Source: Coleofasciculaceae cyanobacterium (GTDB lineage Bacteria > Cyanobacteriota > Cyanobacteriia > Cyanobacteriales > Xenococcaceae). From it: a DNA stretch of 57,737 nucleotides. The translations under genes were made by a program, and so were the position numbers. The stretch spans positions 1 through 57,737 of the forward strand of contig DATNPK010000094.1 of the NCBI GenBank assembly GCA_036703275.1, read 5' to 3'. Below the pieces are notes generated by a model. The model was given only the letters and a program-made list of their open reading frames with translations, did not search any database and was not told where the DNA came from. Position 1 is the first letter of the stretch; each line of letters opens with the position of its first letter. This document shows, one piece after another, positions 35,739-43,683 of the stretch.

Positions 35739-38700
35739 TTAAAATTCGCCTTTCAATGCTGCATTACAGCGATCGCAAATTGTCGGATCGTCGGCAAAAC
35801 TTCCTACAGAAAGAGAATAATTCCAACAGCGATCGCACTTCTCACCGTCGGCTTTGACTACAGCAATATTTGCCAGATCTGATTCACTTTTATATTCTGC
35901 ATCTCCAATAGAATCGACTAACTCGACTTGGGAAGCCAAGAAGAAGTAACGCAACTCATCTATATGCGAAGCGGTATCCGAAGAGACGTCTTTTTCACTA
36001 AGGGTATTAGCAGAATTATAGGATGCAAGTTTATTTTTCAACTCCGAATCAGGAACATGAAGCAAGACTTTAGCATCCAGAGAAGAACCAATCGCTTTGG
36101 CTGTTCTTGCCAGTTCCATTACCTTGTTGACTTCATCTCTTAGATCTCGAATTACGTCCCATTGTAGGGGTTGTTCGTGAGACACTTGCGTTGCGGAGGT
36201 ATTCTCGGTTGAGCAAAGTGTCGAACCCGAAGGGCGAACAACCCCTACGCGCCATTCGTCTTTGGTTTCTACCCAACCAGATTCAAATACGGATTTATAA
36301 CCAGTGTCGTAGGGCAAAGCCTGCCAAATATCTTCTGCCATATGACACAATACAGGGGCGATCGCTTTAGCAATATTTTCAATGGCGATCGCTAATACTG
36401 TCTGACAACTACGGCGACGGAAGCCATCGAGACTGCTGATATAGAGTCTGTCTTTAGCGATATCTAAATAAAAGTTAGACAGATCGACAACACAAAAGTT
36501 TTGGATCGCCTGGAAAAAGCGGAAGAATTGATAGCTATCGTAAGCTGCGGTAACTTCGGCAAATACCTCTGTCATACGATGCAGCATATACTTATCTAAT
36601 TCTGGTAAGTCTGCATAAGCGATCGCATTTTTACTCGGATCGAAGTCATGTAAGTTGCCTAGTAAGAAACGGGCAGTATTTCGCACCTTGCGGTACATAT
36701 CAGAAGTTTGCTTGATGATATTCTTCCCAACGCGAACATCAGTCGAATAGTCTACAGAAGATACCCAAAGGCGCAGCACATCAGCACCATAAGCAGGTTC
36801 TTGTTTCTGATTATTACCCCCTTCAACAATCAATTCAGGGGCGATACCATTGCCTTTAGACTTACTCATTTTAAAGCCTTGCTCATCCACTACATAACCA
36901 TGAGTAAGAACGGTTTTATAAGGTGCAATGCCATTAACTGCAACACTGGTAAGCAAACTCGATTGAAACCAGCCTCGATGCTGATCCGAACCTTCTAAAT
37001 ACATATCGACGGGATATTTTAATCTTCCCTTCGCTACCGCAGCCCAAGATGAACCAGAATCGAACCAGACATCCATCGTATCAGTACCCTTGCGATAGGT
37101 GCGTCCATTGTTACGATAAGACTCAGGTAATAATTCTTCTACCGATAACTCCCACCAAGCATCAGAACCTTTTTGCGCGACGATCGCCTTTACATGATTA
37201 ATCGTTTCTTCAGTCAATAAAGGTTGATTTGTCTCTCGATCGTAAAATACAGGAATCGGTACACCCCAACTACGCTGACGCGAAATACACCAGTCAGAGC
37301 GATCGCTGACCATAGGAGTAATGCGTTTTTCCCCTTGTGCAGGTATCCAGGTGACATCAGAAATTGCTTTTAATGCTGCATCGCGGAATCCTTCTACTGA
37401 AGCAAACCACTGTTCAGTGGCACGAAAGATAGTCGGTTTACCAGTGCGCCAGTCATAAGGATATTTATGGGCATATTCTTCATGCTTGAGTAATGCACCA
37501 GCTTCGGTCAAAGCATCGATAATTGCTTGATTACCCGCGCTAACTTTTTCATTTCCTTTAGCGACTACCTGCAACCCAGCAAACTTACCAGCTTCCTCGG
37601 TAAACTTTCCGCCATCATCCACTGGGGAGAGAATCGGCAAACCATACTTTTGCCCTGTGATATAGTCTTCCTGTCCATGTCCAGGGGCAGTATGTACTAG
37701 TCCTGTACCAGATTCAGTCGTGATATAGTCACCACCGACTACAACTTTACTTTCTCGGTCAAATAAAGGATGACGATAGACAGTATTTTCCAAGGCTTTA
37801 CCTGTTAGGGTAGTTTTAACTTTTAACTCTACTGCCAAGGTTGCCGATAATCTTTCAACCAAATCTTGAGCAACGATTAAATAAGATACCCCTTCCTTTG
37901 CCATCATTGACTCTATAGAGGGCAGCGATGCAGCGGACGCGACGTAAGGAGCTAATCCTTTAGGGCGGTCTTGGGGGTTTCCCCCATGAGCGACTGCATC
38001 AAGACAAGGCGGACTCATTTCCACAATTGCATATGTTAATTCTGCGTTGACAGCTACCGCTAAGTTACCAGGGATAGTCCAGGGGGTAGTAGTCCAAATA
38101 GCTACGCTTAGATTTGGTAAATATGGCTCTAATTCCGTTGCACCTTCTCCCAATTCAGTTACCCGAAAGGCTGCATAGATACTGGGGGAAGTATGTCCTT
38201 CTGGATATTCTAATTCCGCTTCAGCCAGTGCCGTACGCGACGAGGGACTCCAGTGGACGGGTTTTAAACCCCGATAGATATGCCCTTTTAACACCATTTC
38301 CCCAAAGACATCAATTTGCGCTGCTTCGTATTCAGGCTTCAGGGTTAAATAAGGATGTGACCAGTCACCCCAAATTCCATAGCGTTTAAAGCTTTTACAC
38401 TGTTCCTGTTGAGCTTCGAGGGCAAATTCTTTGGCTTTTTGACGTAATTTAAGAGGAGTTAATTCTTTTCTCTCTTGGGACTTCATTTTCTGAAGAACTT
38501 TCAATTCAATCGGCAGTCCATGACAATCCCAACCAGGAATGTACTCTATCTTATGTCCCTGCAATAACTTATATTTATTGATAATATCCTTCAGCACTTT
38601 ATTCAACGCATGACCCATATGCAGCGAGCCATTGGCATAAGGAGGGCCATCATGAAGAATAAAAGAGTCATTAGGATTATTCTGCGACAGTTGCTCGTAA

Positions 38701-38864
38701 ATCTGATTATCCGTCCAAAATTGCTGTAATTCTGGTTCGCGCTGCACGGCGTTTGCCCGCATATTAAATTCTGTTTGGGGCAGATTTACGGTTTCTTTGT
38801 AAGAACGCGTCGCCTGAATCGAATTCAGGCGTTCATGTCGTTCGTAGCTTTTTGCTTCTGTCAC
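35739..38864 (-). CDS. ileS: Isoleucyl-tRNA synthetase with repeat-derived insertions
   Basis: Class I synthetase charging tRNA-Ile. HMGH (residues 82-85) and KMSKS (665-669) form the ATP site. A large CP1 editing domain and a C-terminal zinc region (CDRCWNYSLSVGSFADDPTICDRC) are present. At 1041 residues it is about 80 longer than usual. The excess maps to segments made of the genomic repeat family: residues about 8-22 (HERLNSIQATRSY, a small palindrome), about 290-316 in the editing domain (LDAVAHGGNPQDRPKGLAPY), about 872-899 (GVVRPSGSTLCSTENTSATQ) and about 963-968 (DTASHID). All keep the frame and every catalytic motif is intact, so the enzyme is probably active. It must be functional, since no second ileS is seen here. 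Confidence 0.95.
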   Translation of the reverse strand: MTEAKSYERHERLNSIQATRSYKETVNLPQTEFNMRANAVQREPELQQFWTDNQIYEQLSQNNPNDSFILHDGPPYANGSLHMGHALNKVLKDIINKYKLLQGHKIEYIPGWDCHGLPIELKVLQKMKSQERKELTPLKLRQKAKEFALEAQQEQCKSFKRYGIWGDWSHPYLTLKPEYEAAQIDVFGEMVLKGHIYRGLKPVHWSPSSRTALAEAELEYPEGHTSPSIYAAFRVTELGEGATELEPYLPNLSVAIWTTTPWTIPGNLAVAVNAELTYAIVEMSPPCLDAVAHGGNPQDRPKGLAPYVASAASLPSIESMMAKEGVSYLIVAQDLVERLSATLAVELKVKTTLTGKALENTVYRHPLFDRESKVVVGGDYITTESGTGLVHTAPGHGQEDYITGQKYGLPILSPVDDGGKFTEEAGKFAGLQVVAKGNEKVSAGNQAIIDALTEAGALLKHEEYAHKYPYDWRTGKPTIFRATEQWFASVEGFRDAALKAISDVTWIPAQGEKRITPMVSDRSDWCISRQRSWGVPIPVFYDRETNQPLLTEETINHVKAIVAQKGSDAWWELSVEELLPESYRNNGRTYRKGTDTMDVWFDSGSSWAAVAKGRLKYPVDMYLEGSDQHRGWFQSSLLTSVAVNGIAPYKTVLTHGYVVDEQGFKMSKSKGNGIAPELIVEGGNNQKQEPAYGADVLRLWVSSVDYSTDVRVGKNIIKQTSDMYRKVRNTARFLLGNLHDFDPSKNAIAYADLPELDKYMLHRMTEVFAEVTAAYDSYQFFRFFQAIQNFCVVDLSNFYLDIAKDRLYISSLDGFRRRSCQTVLAIAIENIAKAIAPVLCHMAEDIWQALPYDTGYKSVFESGWVETKDEWRVGVVRPSGSTLCSTENTSATQVSHEQPLQWDVIRDLRDEVNKVMELARTAKAIGSSLDAKVLLHVPDSELKNKLASYNSANTLSEKDVSSDTASHIDELRYFFLASQVELVDSIGDAEYKSESDLANIAVVKADGEKCDRCWNYSLSVGSFADDPTICDRCNAALKGEF
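35958..35976. repeat. Repeat fragment in ileS (C-terminal region)
   Basis: CTATATGCGAAGCGGTATCC is the common GCGAAGCGGTAT module. It is read on the minus strand as SDTASHID in the C-terminal part of IleS. Confidence 0.75.
36164..36248. repeat. MITE-like element with 14-bp inverted ends inside ileS
   Basis: GTAGGGGTTGTTCG (36164-36177) and CGAACAACCCCTAC (36235-36248) are exact inverted repeats. They match the ends of the element after mnmG except for one C/T change. The 85-bp unit is translated in frame as part of IleS (GVVRPSGSTLCSTENTSATQ VSHEQPLQ). Confidence 0.88.
37925..38000. repeat. Repeat element inside the ileS editing-domain region
   Basis: Contains GCAGCGGACGCGACGTAAGG, AGCTAATCCTTTAGGGCGGT and CTTGGGGGTTTCCCCC, modules also found at 43025-43075 and 45330-45365. 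The short ends GATGCAG and CTGCATC are inverted. It is read in frame as SPPCLDAVAHGGNPQDRPKG LAPYVASAA. Confidence 0.82.
38804..38848. repeat. Short palindromic insertion near the ileS start
   Basis: CGCCTGAATTCGATTCAGGCG is a perfect 9-bp inverted repeat with a 3-base centre. It adds about 15 residues (ERHERLNSIQATRSY) between two copies of SY in MTEAKSY...SYKETVNLPQ, where relatives read directly from MTEAKSYK. Confidence 0.7.
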
Positions 38865-38971
38865 TTTCTTAACAATCTAACTAAGGGTTTCATTCTCCAC
38901 CTGTATATTATTACTCGATCGCGTTTTTATAGTATCGATTCGCAAATTTCGATTTCTAGTAGTGATTATTG

Positions 38972-39092
38972 TCCCCTAAAGGATATGCCAATCACGGATT
39001 CACGGATAAACCGCACTCCGCCCTTCGGTCTCGGAGCGGTATGCTTTAGCATATGCGAAGCGGTATCCTTTAGGACTAGCTCTGCGTCGCAC
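38972..39092. repeat. Palindromic repeat cluster upstream of ileS
   Basis: CCCCTAAAGGATATGCC, the module CACGGATAAACCGCACTCCG + CCCTTCGGTCTCGG, GCATATGCGAAGCGGTATCC and TTTAGGACTAGCTCTGCGTC occur in series. It fills most of the 264-bp gap between ileS and the 28-residue-repeat protein gene. Confidence 0.85.
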
Positions 39093-39128
39093 AGAAAAAC
39101 ACGAATAGAACAAATTAAGGTGATGTGA

Positions 39129-40232
39129 TTAAAAAGGGAATTCAATATTCAGCCTAGATTCAAAATTACCGTCGGTTTTTAGATCGGCATTTAAGCCAAT
39201 TGAACCTAATCCTGCTTTAGTTTTCCAGAAAGCACTCCCGCTAGTAAAGTTGGTGTCGCGATCGAGATTAGCTTTTATTCCTAAGTCACCTAAACTAGTA
39301 TTTGTACCCAACTTAATACTGCCGCCTGTAAAAGTACTATCTTCATTGAATTGGCCATCAACTCCGATCCTTGAACCAAATAAAAGCTTAGTATCCCAGG
39401 AAGCATCGCCACCGTTAAATTTAGTATCTTCATCTATACGAACATTGACAGCTACGAAACCAATTACAGTATTGCTTGCAACCTTGATGTTTCCTCCAGT
39501 AAAAGCGCTGTGGCGATCAAAGTTACCTTTGATTGATAGTGAAGCCAGATCGTTTTTGGCATTCCAAGCAGCATTACCGCCACTGAAGTTAGTGTGCTCG
39601 TCAAAATTTCCTTGAACTACAATTACACCCAGGGATGTCTTGGCATTCCAAGCAGCATTGCCTCCAGTAAAAGCAATATTTTCATTAAAGTTACCTTTGA
39701 TTGCCAAAGAACCTATAGCTGTCTTGGTTTGCCAACCAGTAGTAGCTTTAATTGGTTTAATTTGATTATTGACATTAACCACCAAATTGATCGAACCTAT
39801 AGCTGTATTGCTTTGCCAAAAGGCTTTGCCTCTATTGAAATTGGCCTGAGAATCAAAATTGCCGTCGAAAGCCAGAGAACCAAGCTGAGTATCGGTTTTC
39901 CAAGTGGCATCCCCTGCTTTAAAAGGAATTGAGCGATCGTCGATATTGTAATTTGTTTCCCTTTCTAAATTGCTATGGTGTTCTAAAGTAAGAGTGGTAA
40001 AAGTTGAATTAAAAGGTTGAACGCGATTAGTAGCTATTTTTTGCTTAAAATCGAGCAAATATAAAAGTTCAGAGTCAGTAGTTCCTAAAAACTGTTTTGG
40101 AGCAATTAACTCTAGATTTTCTGGGGCGTAGTAGCTAAAAGAAACAGGCTGTCCAGATTCATTCAAAATCTGAATCGGTTCCAGAAAAATAATTGATGTG
40201 CCGAGAAATACTTCTGTTACAGTTAACCACAT
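39129..40232 (-). CDS. Protein built of exact 28-residue tandem repeats
   Basis: A 367-residue protein of unrecognised family. After about 100 non-repetitive residues, a 28-residue unit recurs with phenylalanine (or Pro once) at positions 104, 132, 160, 188, 216, 244, 272, 301, 329 and 357. The consensus is F-x-G-G-N-A-x-W-x-x-K-T-x-L-G-S-L-x-I-x-G-N-F-D-E-x-T-N. The last unit is cut short and ends in SRLNIEFPF. Each unit looks like two beta strands with a turn at GN-F-D-E. The C-terminal phenylalanine with alternating hydrophobics recalls outer-membrane barrels, but no clear signal peptide is visible (start MWLTVTEVFLGTSIIFLEPI). A beta-solenoid is the other possibility. Monocistronic, between repeat blocks. 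Confidence 0.8.
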   Translation of the reverse strand: MWLTVTEVFLGTSIIFLEPIQILNESGQPVSFSYYAPENLELIAPKQFLGTTDSELLYLLDFKQKIATNRVQPFNSTFTTLTLEHHSNLERETNYNIDDRSIPFKAGDATWKTDTQLGSLAFDGNFDSQANFNRGKAFWQSNTAIGSINLVVNVNNQIKPIKATTGWQTKTAIGSLAIKGNFNENIAFTGGNAAWNAKTSLGVIVVQGNFDEHTNFSGGNAAWNAKNDLASLSIKGNFDRHSAFTGGNIKVASNTVIGFVAVNVRIDEDTKFNGGDASWDTKLLFGSRIGVDGQFNEDSTFTGGSIKLGTNTSLGDLGIKANLDRDTNFTSGSAFWKTKAGLGSIGLNADLKTDGNFESRLNIEFPF

Positions 40233-40371
40233 GAATAGCTCTGTAAATAAATCTGAGCGCTAAAAAAAAATTATAAAAATTACAAATGAGCATTTTTACT
40301 CATCACCAGTTTATCCGATCTAAAATTTAATCGCCATAATCTAAAAGCTAAAGAATATTGCTATGTCGTAA

Positions 40372-40524
40372 ATGGGCTTGAGTAACAATTTTGTAACTAA
40401 AGTGATTAAGCGCGTCGGCAACTATTAAGAAGTTTATCAACGCCATATCGGAGTGCCTTTTAACTTAAAACGTGGAACGAATGCTTTATGGCGAGATGGC
40501 GGTTTGATGTATTCTCTTCGTTAG
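40372..40524 (+). pseudogene. 3'-end remnant of a second natF-type binding protein gene
   Basis: Reads MGLSNNFVTKVIKRVGNY, a stop, then EVYQRHIGVPFNLKRGTNAL WRDGGLMYSLR. This corresponds to GLPNDFAQKIVKQVGNYGEV YQRNIGEPFKLERGLNALWT NGGLMYSPP at the end of the intact gene just downstream. It is a diverged copy, about 50 residues, with a nonsense change at a Gly codon. Confidence 0.88.
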
Positions 40525-40756
40525 GCATAAATTAGTTACGAGTTATTGCCTTATTTTCGGAGTTACCAAGAATTTTTTAAAGCATAACTACTAAATTAGA
40601 TCATCATTAGATTATCGCTATGCAACATTGATTACAAACAAACAATCGAAGTAAATATTACCTTTTTATTACGAAGATTAATACATTATAAATTATGGCT
40701 TTATACTCAGGAAATTAACCTATAAATTAACCAAAAAAATATTTTTAAAACTAGTT

Positions 40757-41833
40757 ATGTCTGCGAGGATCGATTTAAAATTTAAGCTAAGCTCTATATT
40801 AATAGCATTGATACTAATTATTGGCGGTGGCTGTAGCAATAGCAATAATTCTGAAAACAATGCAGCACAAACAAAAGATAGCGCTAATGCTGGCCGTTTG
40901 GCGACAGTGAAAGAGCGGGGTAATTTAGTCTGTGGCGTAAATGGTCAGCTACCTGGATTTAGCTTTGTCGATGAAAATGGTGAATATTCAGGAATGGATG
41001 TCGATCTTTGTCGCGCTGTGGCAGCAGCGTTATTCGGCGACTCTACCAAAGTAGAGTTTCGAGATCTCGGCGCACAAGAGCGATTTGTAGCGGTGCAGTC
41101 AGGAGAAGTAGATTTGCTCAGTCGTAATACAACCTGGACCTTAAACCGTGATACTTCAGTGGGGATGGAATTTGCCCCCACAACTTTTTACGATGGTCAA
41201 GGACTATTAACAACCACAGCGAGCAATATTGAAAAATTAGAAGATTTAAATGGTAAATCCGTCTGTGTTCTATCTGGAACAACTAATGAACAAAATTTAG
41301 CCGATCGCATGAGAAGATTAGATCTAAACTATTCTCCTGTAGTATTTGAAGATGTAGACTTGCTGTACGCTGCTTATGAACAAGGGCGTTGCGTCGCTGC
41401 AACTAGCGATCGCTCTCAATTAACCGCCCGTCGTGCTGTATTGCCTAATCCAGACGAGCATCAAGTCTTAGACGTAGTATTATCAAAAGAACCTCTAGGT
41501 CCTTTGACGGCTAACGGTGATTCTCGGTGGTCTGATGTGGTTAAATGGTCTACTTATGCCATGATTGAAGCCGAAGAATTAGGCATCAATTCCCAAAACG
41601 TAGATAGCTTTGCCCAGACAAAAGACCCTGAAATTAGGCGATTTTTGGGGCTAGAAGGAAACTTGGGACAAGATATGGGATTACCAAATGATTTTGCTCA
41701 GAAAATTGTCAAACAGGTAGGCAATTATGGCGAAGTTTATCAGCGCAATATTGGTGAACCTTTTAAATTAGAAAGAGGCCTTAATGCTCTATGGACAAAC
41801 GGCGGTTTAATGTACTCTCCTCCCTTTAGATAG
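40757..41833 (+). CDS. natF: Polar amino acid ABC transporter binding lipoprotein
   Basis: Periplasmic solute-binding protein of the general L-amino-acid (AapJ/BztA/NatF) family. A lipoprotein signal with GGGC (Cys26) and a Ser/Asn-rich tether precede RLATVKERGNLVCGVNGQLPGFSF, then VDLCRAVAAALFGD, VDLLSRNTTWTLNRDTSVGM and the terminal EPFKLERGLNALWTNGGLMY. It captures amino acids for the permease pair encoded next. Nine bases separate it from natG. The symbol follows the Anabaena N-II system. Confidence 0.9.
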   Translation: MSARIDLKFKLSSILIALILIIGGGCSNSNNSENNAAQTKDSANAGRLATVKERGNLVCGVNGQLPGFSFVDENGEYSGMDVDLCRAVAAALFGDSTKVEFRDLGAQERFVAVQSGEVDLLSRNTTWTLNRDTSVGMEFAPTTFYDGQGLLTTTASNIEKLEDLNGKSVCVLSGTTNEQNLADRMRRLDLNYSPVVFEDVDLLYAAYEQGRCVAATSDRSQLTARRAVLPNPDEHQVLDVVLSKEPLGPLTANGDSRWSDVVKWSTYAMIEAEELGINSQNVDSFAQTKDPEIRRFLGLEGNLGQDMGLPNDFAQKIVKQVGNYGEVYQRNIGEPFKLERGLNALWTNGGLMYSPPFR

Positions 41834-41842
41834 AGAAGCACC

Positions 41843-42994
41843 ATGCAGGCTGAAAAAGTTCCTCTATGGCGAGACAGTCGGTTAATTAAAATTGCCGGGC
41901 AGATTGTAGTTTTGGCGATCGTTATTATGGCGATCGCCTGGTTGGGGAATAATTTGCTCAACAATTTCCGACGATTGAACTTAACCTTTGGCTTCGATTT
42001 TTTGTCTCGCGCTGCCTCATTTGGAATTGCTAACCCCCCAATTGAATACAGCCCTACCGATCCTTATACCCGCGCTTTGGTAATCGGGCTATTAAATTCT
42101 CTCAAGGTAATGTTTTTTGGCATTATTATCGCCGGTGTTTTGGGAATTAGCGTCGGCATTGGGAGACTATCTGATAACTGGCTGGTACGAAAATTGGCCG
42201 CGGCTTATGTTGAAATATTACGTAACACTCCGTTGTTGCTACAGCTGTTCTTTTGGTACTTTGCGGTTTTCTTGCGACTGCCAAAGATCGATCGCCCTTT
42301 AATTGTGGGTGACTTTCTTTTTCTAAGCAATCGTGGATTAGATATTCCCTGGCTGATAATTAACTCACGTACTGGGATAGCGCTCGCAGCTATTATCGGC
42401 TGTATTTTACTGGCTATAGCTGCCTGGAGAAAAAGAAATAGCGCAGTTGAACAAGGACAAAATCCTCAACCCTGGATCTGGTTGGTTGGGGGAAGTGCGA
42501 TCGCGATGCTGCTGCTTTTTTTGTTTGGTATTGATTGGGCTGTACCTCAGCTACAGAACAATTCCCTTACGGGTGGGCTAAATCTATCCCCCGAATTTGC
42601 AACTCTTTTAATCGGCTTGGGCATATATACCTCGGCGTTTATTGCCGAAGTGGTGCGGGCGGGTATTCAATCCGTAAGTCAAGGACAATGGGAAGCTGCC
42701 AAGGCATTAGGCTTAAAATCATCAGCGATGATGCAGCTAGTAATTTTTCCCCAAGCATTGCGGGTAATGATTCCGCCTTTGACTAGCGAATTTTTAAACT
42801 TAGCTAAAAATTCTAGTTTAGCGATCGCCGTGGGCTACAGCGATATATATGCGATCGGCAGTACAATCTCTAATCAGACAGGTAAGTCGGTAGAAGTCTT
42901 GCTAATTGTTATGACTGTTTATCTAGCCATTAATTTGATTATTTCTTTTATGATGAATCGCTTGAATAGTTCGGTTCAGTTAAAGGAAAGATAA
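41843..42994 (+). CDS. natG: Amino acid ABC transporter permease (AapQ/NatG type)
   Basis: A 383-residue inner-membrane permease. First helix about 14-33, then the large AapQ-type periplasmic region (SRAASFGIANPPIEYSPTDP), YVEILRNTPLLLQLFFWYF, and late helices with the ATPase-contacting EAA loop (WEAAKALGLKSSAMMQLVIFPQALRVMIPP). The system needs a second permease (NatH/AapM) and an ATPase (BgtA/AapP). Neither follows: the next sequence is a repeat block and a group II intron. A partner elsewhere in the genome would be required. Confidence 0.9.
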   Translation: MQAEKVPLWRDSRLIKIAGQIVVLAIVIMAIAWLGNNLLNNFRRLNLTFGFDFLSRAASFGIANPPIEYSPTDPYTRALVIGLLNSLKVMFFGIIIAGVLGISVGIGRLSDNWLVRKLAAAYVEILRNTPLLLQLFFWYFAVFLRLPKIDRPLIVGDFLFLSNRGLDIPWLIINSRTGIALAAIIGCILLAIAAWRKRNSAVEQGQNPQPWIWLVGGSAIAMLLLFLFGIDWAVPQLQNNSLTGGLNLSPEFATLLIGLGIYTSAFIAEVVRAGIQSVSQGQWEAAKALGLKSSAMMQLVIFPQALRVMIPPLTSEFLNLAKNSSLAIAVGYSDIYAIGSTISNQTGKSVEVLLIVMTVYLAINLIISFMMNRLNSSVQLKER

Positions 42995-43012
42995 GTCAAG
43001 TAATAAGTCTAT

Positions 43013-43092
43013 CACGGATAAGCGGAGCAGCGGACGCGAAGCTAATCCTTTAGGGCGGTCTTGGGCTTTGCAAGGCGCGTTTTGGGCGGTCA
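43013..43092. repeat. Palindromic repeat block between natG and the intron
   Basis: Modules CACGGATAAGCGGAGCAGCG, GACGCGAAGCTAATCCTTTA, GGGCGGTCTTGGG and TTTGGGCGGTCACG. The group II intron begins about 30 bases further right, so it sits inside or beside repeat-rich, non-coding DNA. Confidence 0.8.
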
Positions 43093-43683
43093 CGTTTCTC
43101 GTCACGAATACTCTTACTCAGTGCGATTCGTTTCTAGCCTAATAAATAAGCTAGACAGATTATAGACCCCTTGGTTTATAACTGAACTCTCAATTGATGA
43201 AGGTGAAAGTCCTTCCCGCCAAGTCCAGGCGTGACTCAAACCTGTCCACTCTGACCAGACTCGGAATTCTGGAGGGAGAAGCTGGAAACAGGGCGAAATC
43301 AGAGGTTATTTGTACTAATCACACTGCCGCTAAGGAAATCCCATGATGAAACAGAGCCTAAAAAAGCATCCTAGAGTAACACGAGAGTACAAAAATCAAA
43401 AAATCTCGATGTCGTTGATGTAATAATGCTCGCAGCATATTGAGTAGATAGCTGTAAGGACATGAGCAATCAACGGATGAATTGGCTACATCTAAAGGAA
43501 CGAAAATAAACATCCTGAAAAGGAAAGTTTAATCAAATGAGGGAACGAAAAGAAACAAGTGCAGAGTCCAAGACTAGTCGAAGTCCTGGTAGGTATGACG
43601 AGATACGGAAATCTCAGCACTTGGGTAGGATGACCCGTAACTGGGTCAAGGCTTAAAGAAAATATTTTACGGAGTAGAAGCGC

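Noticed and set aside
42117-42786. Additional small plus-strand frames within natG
   Set aside because: Shadow frames of the permease gene without family features.
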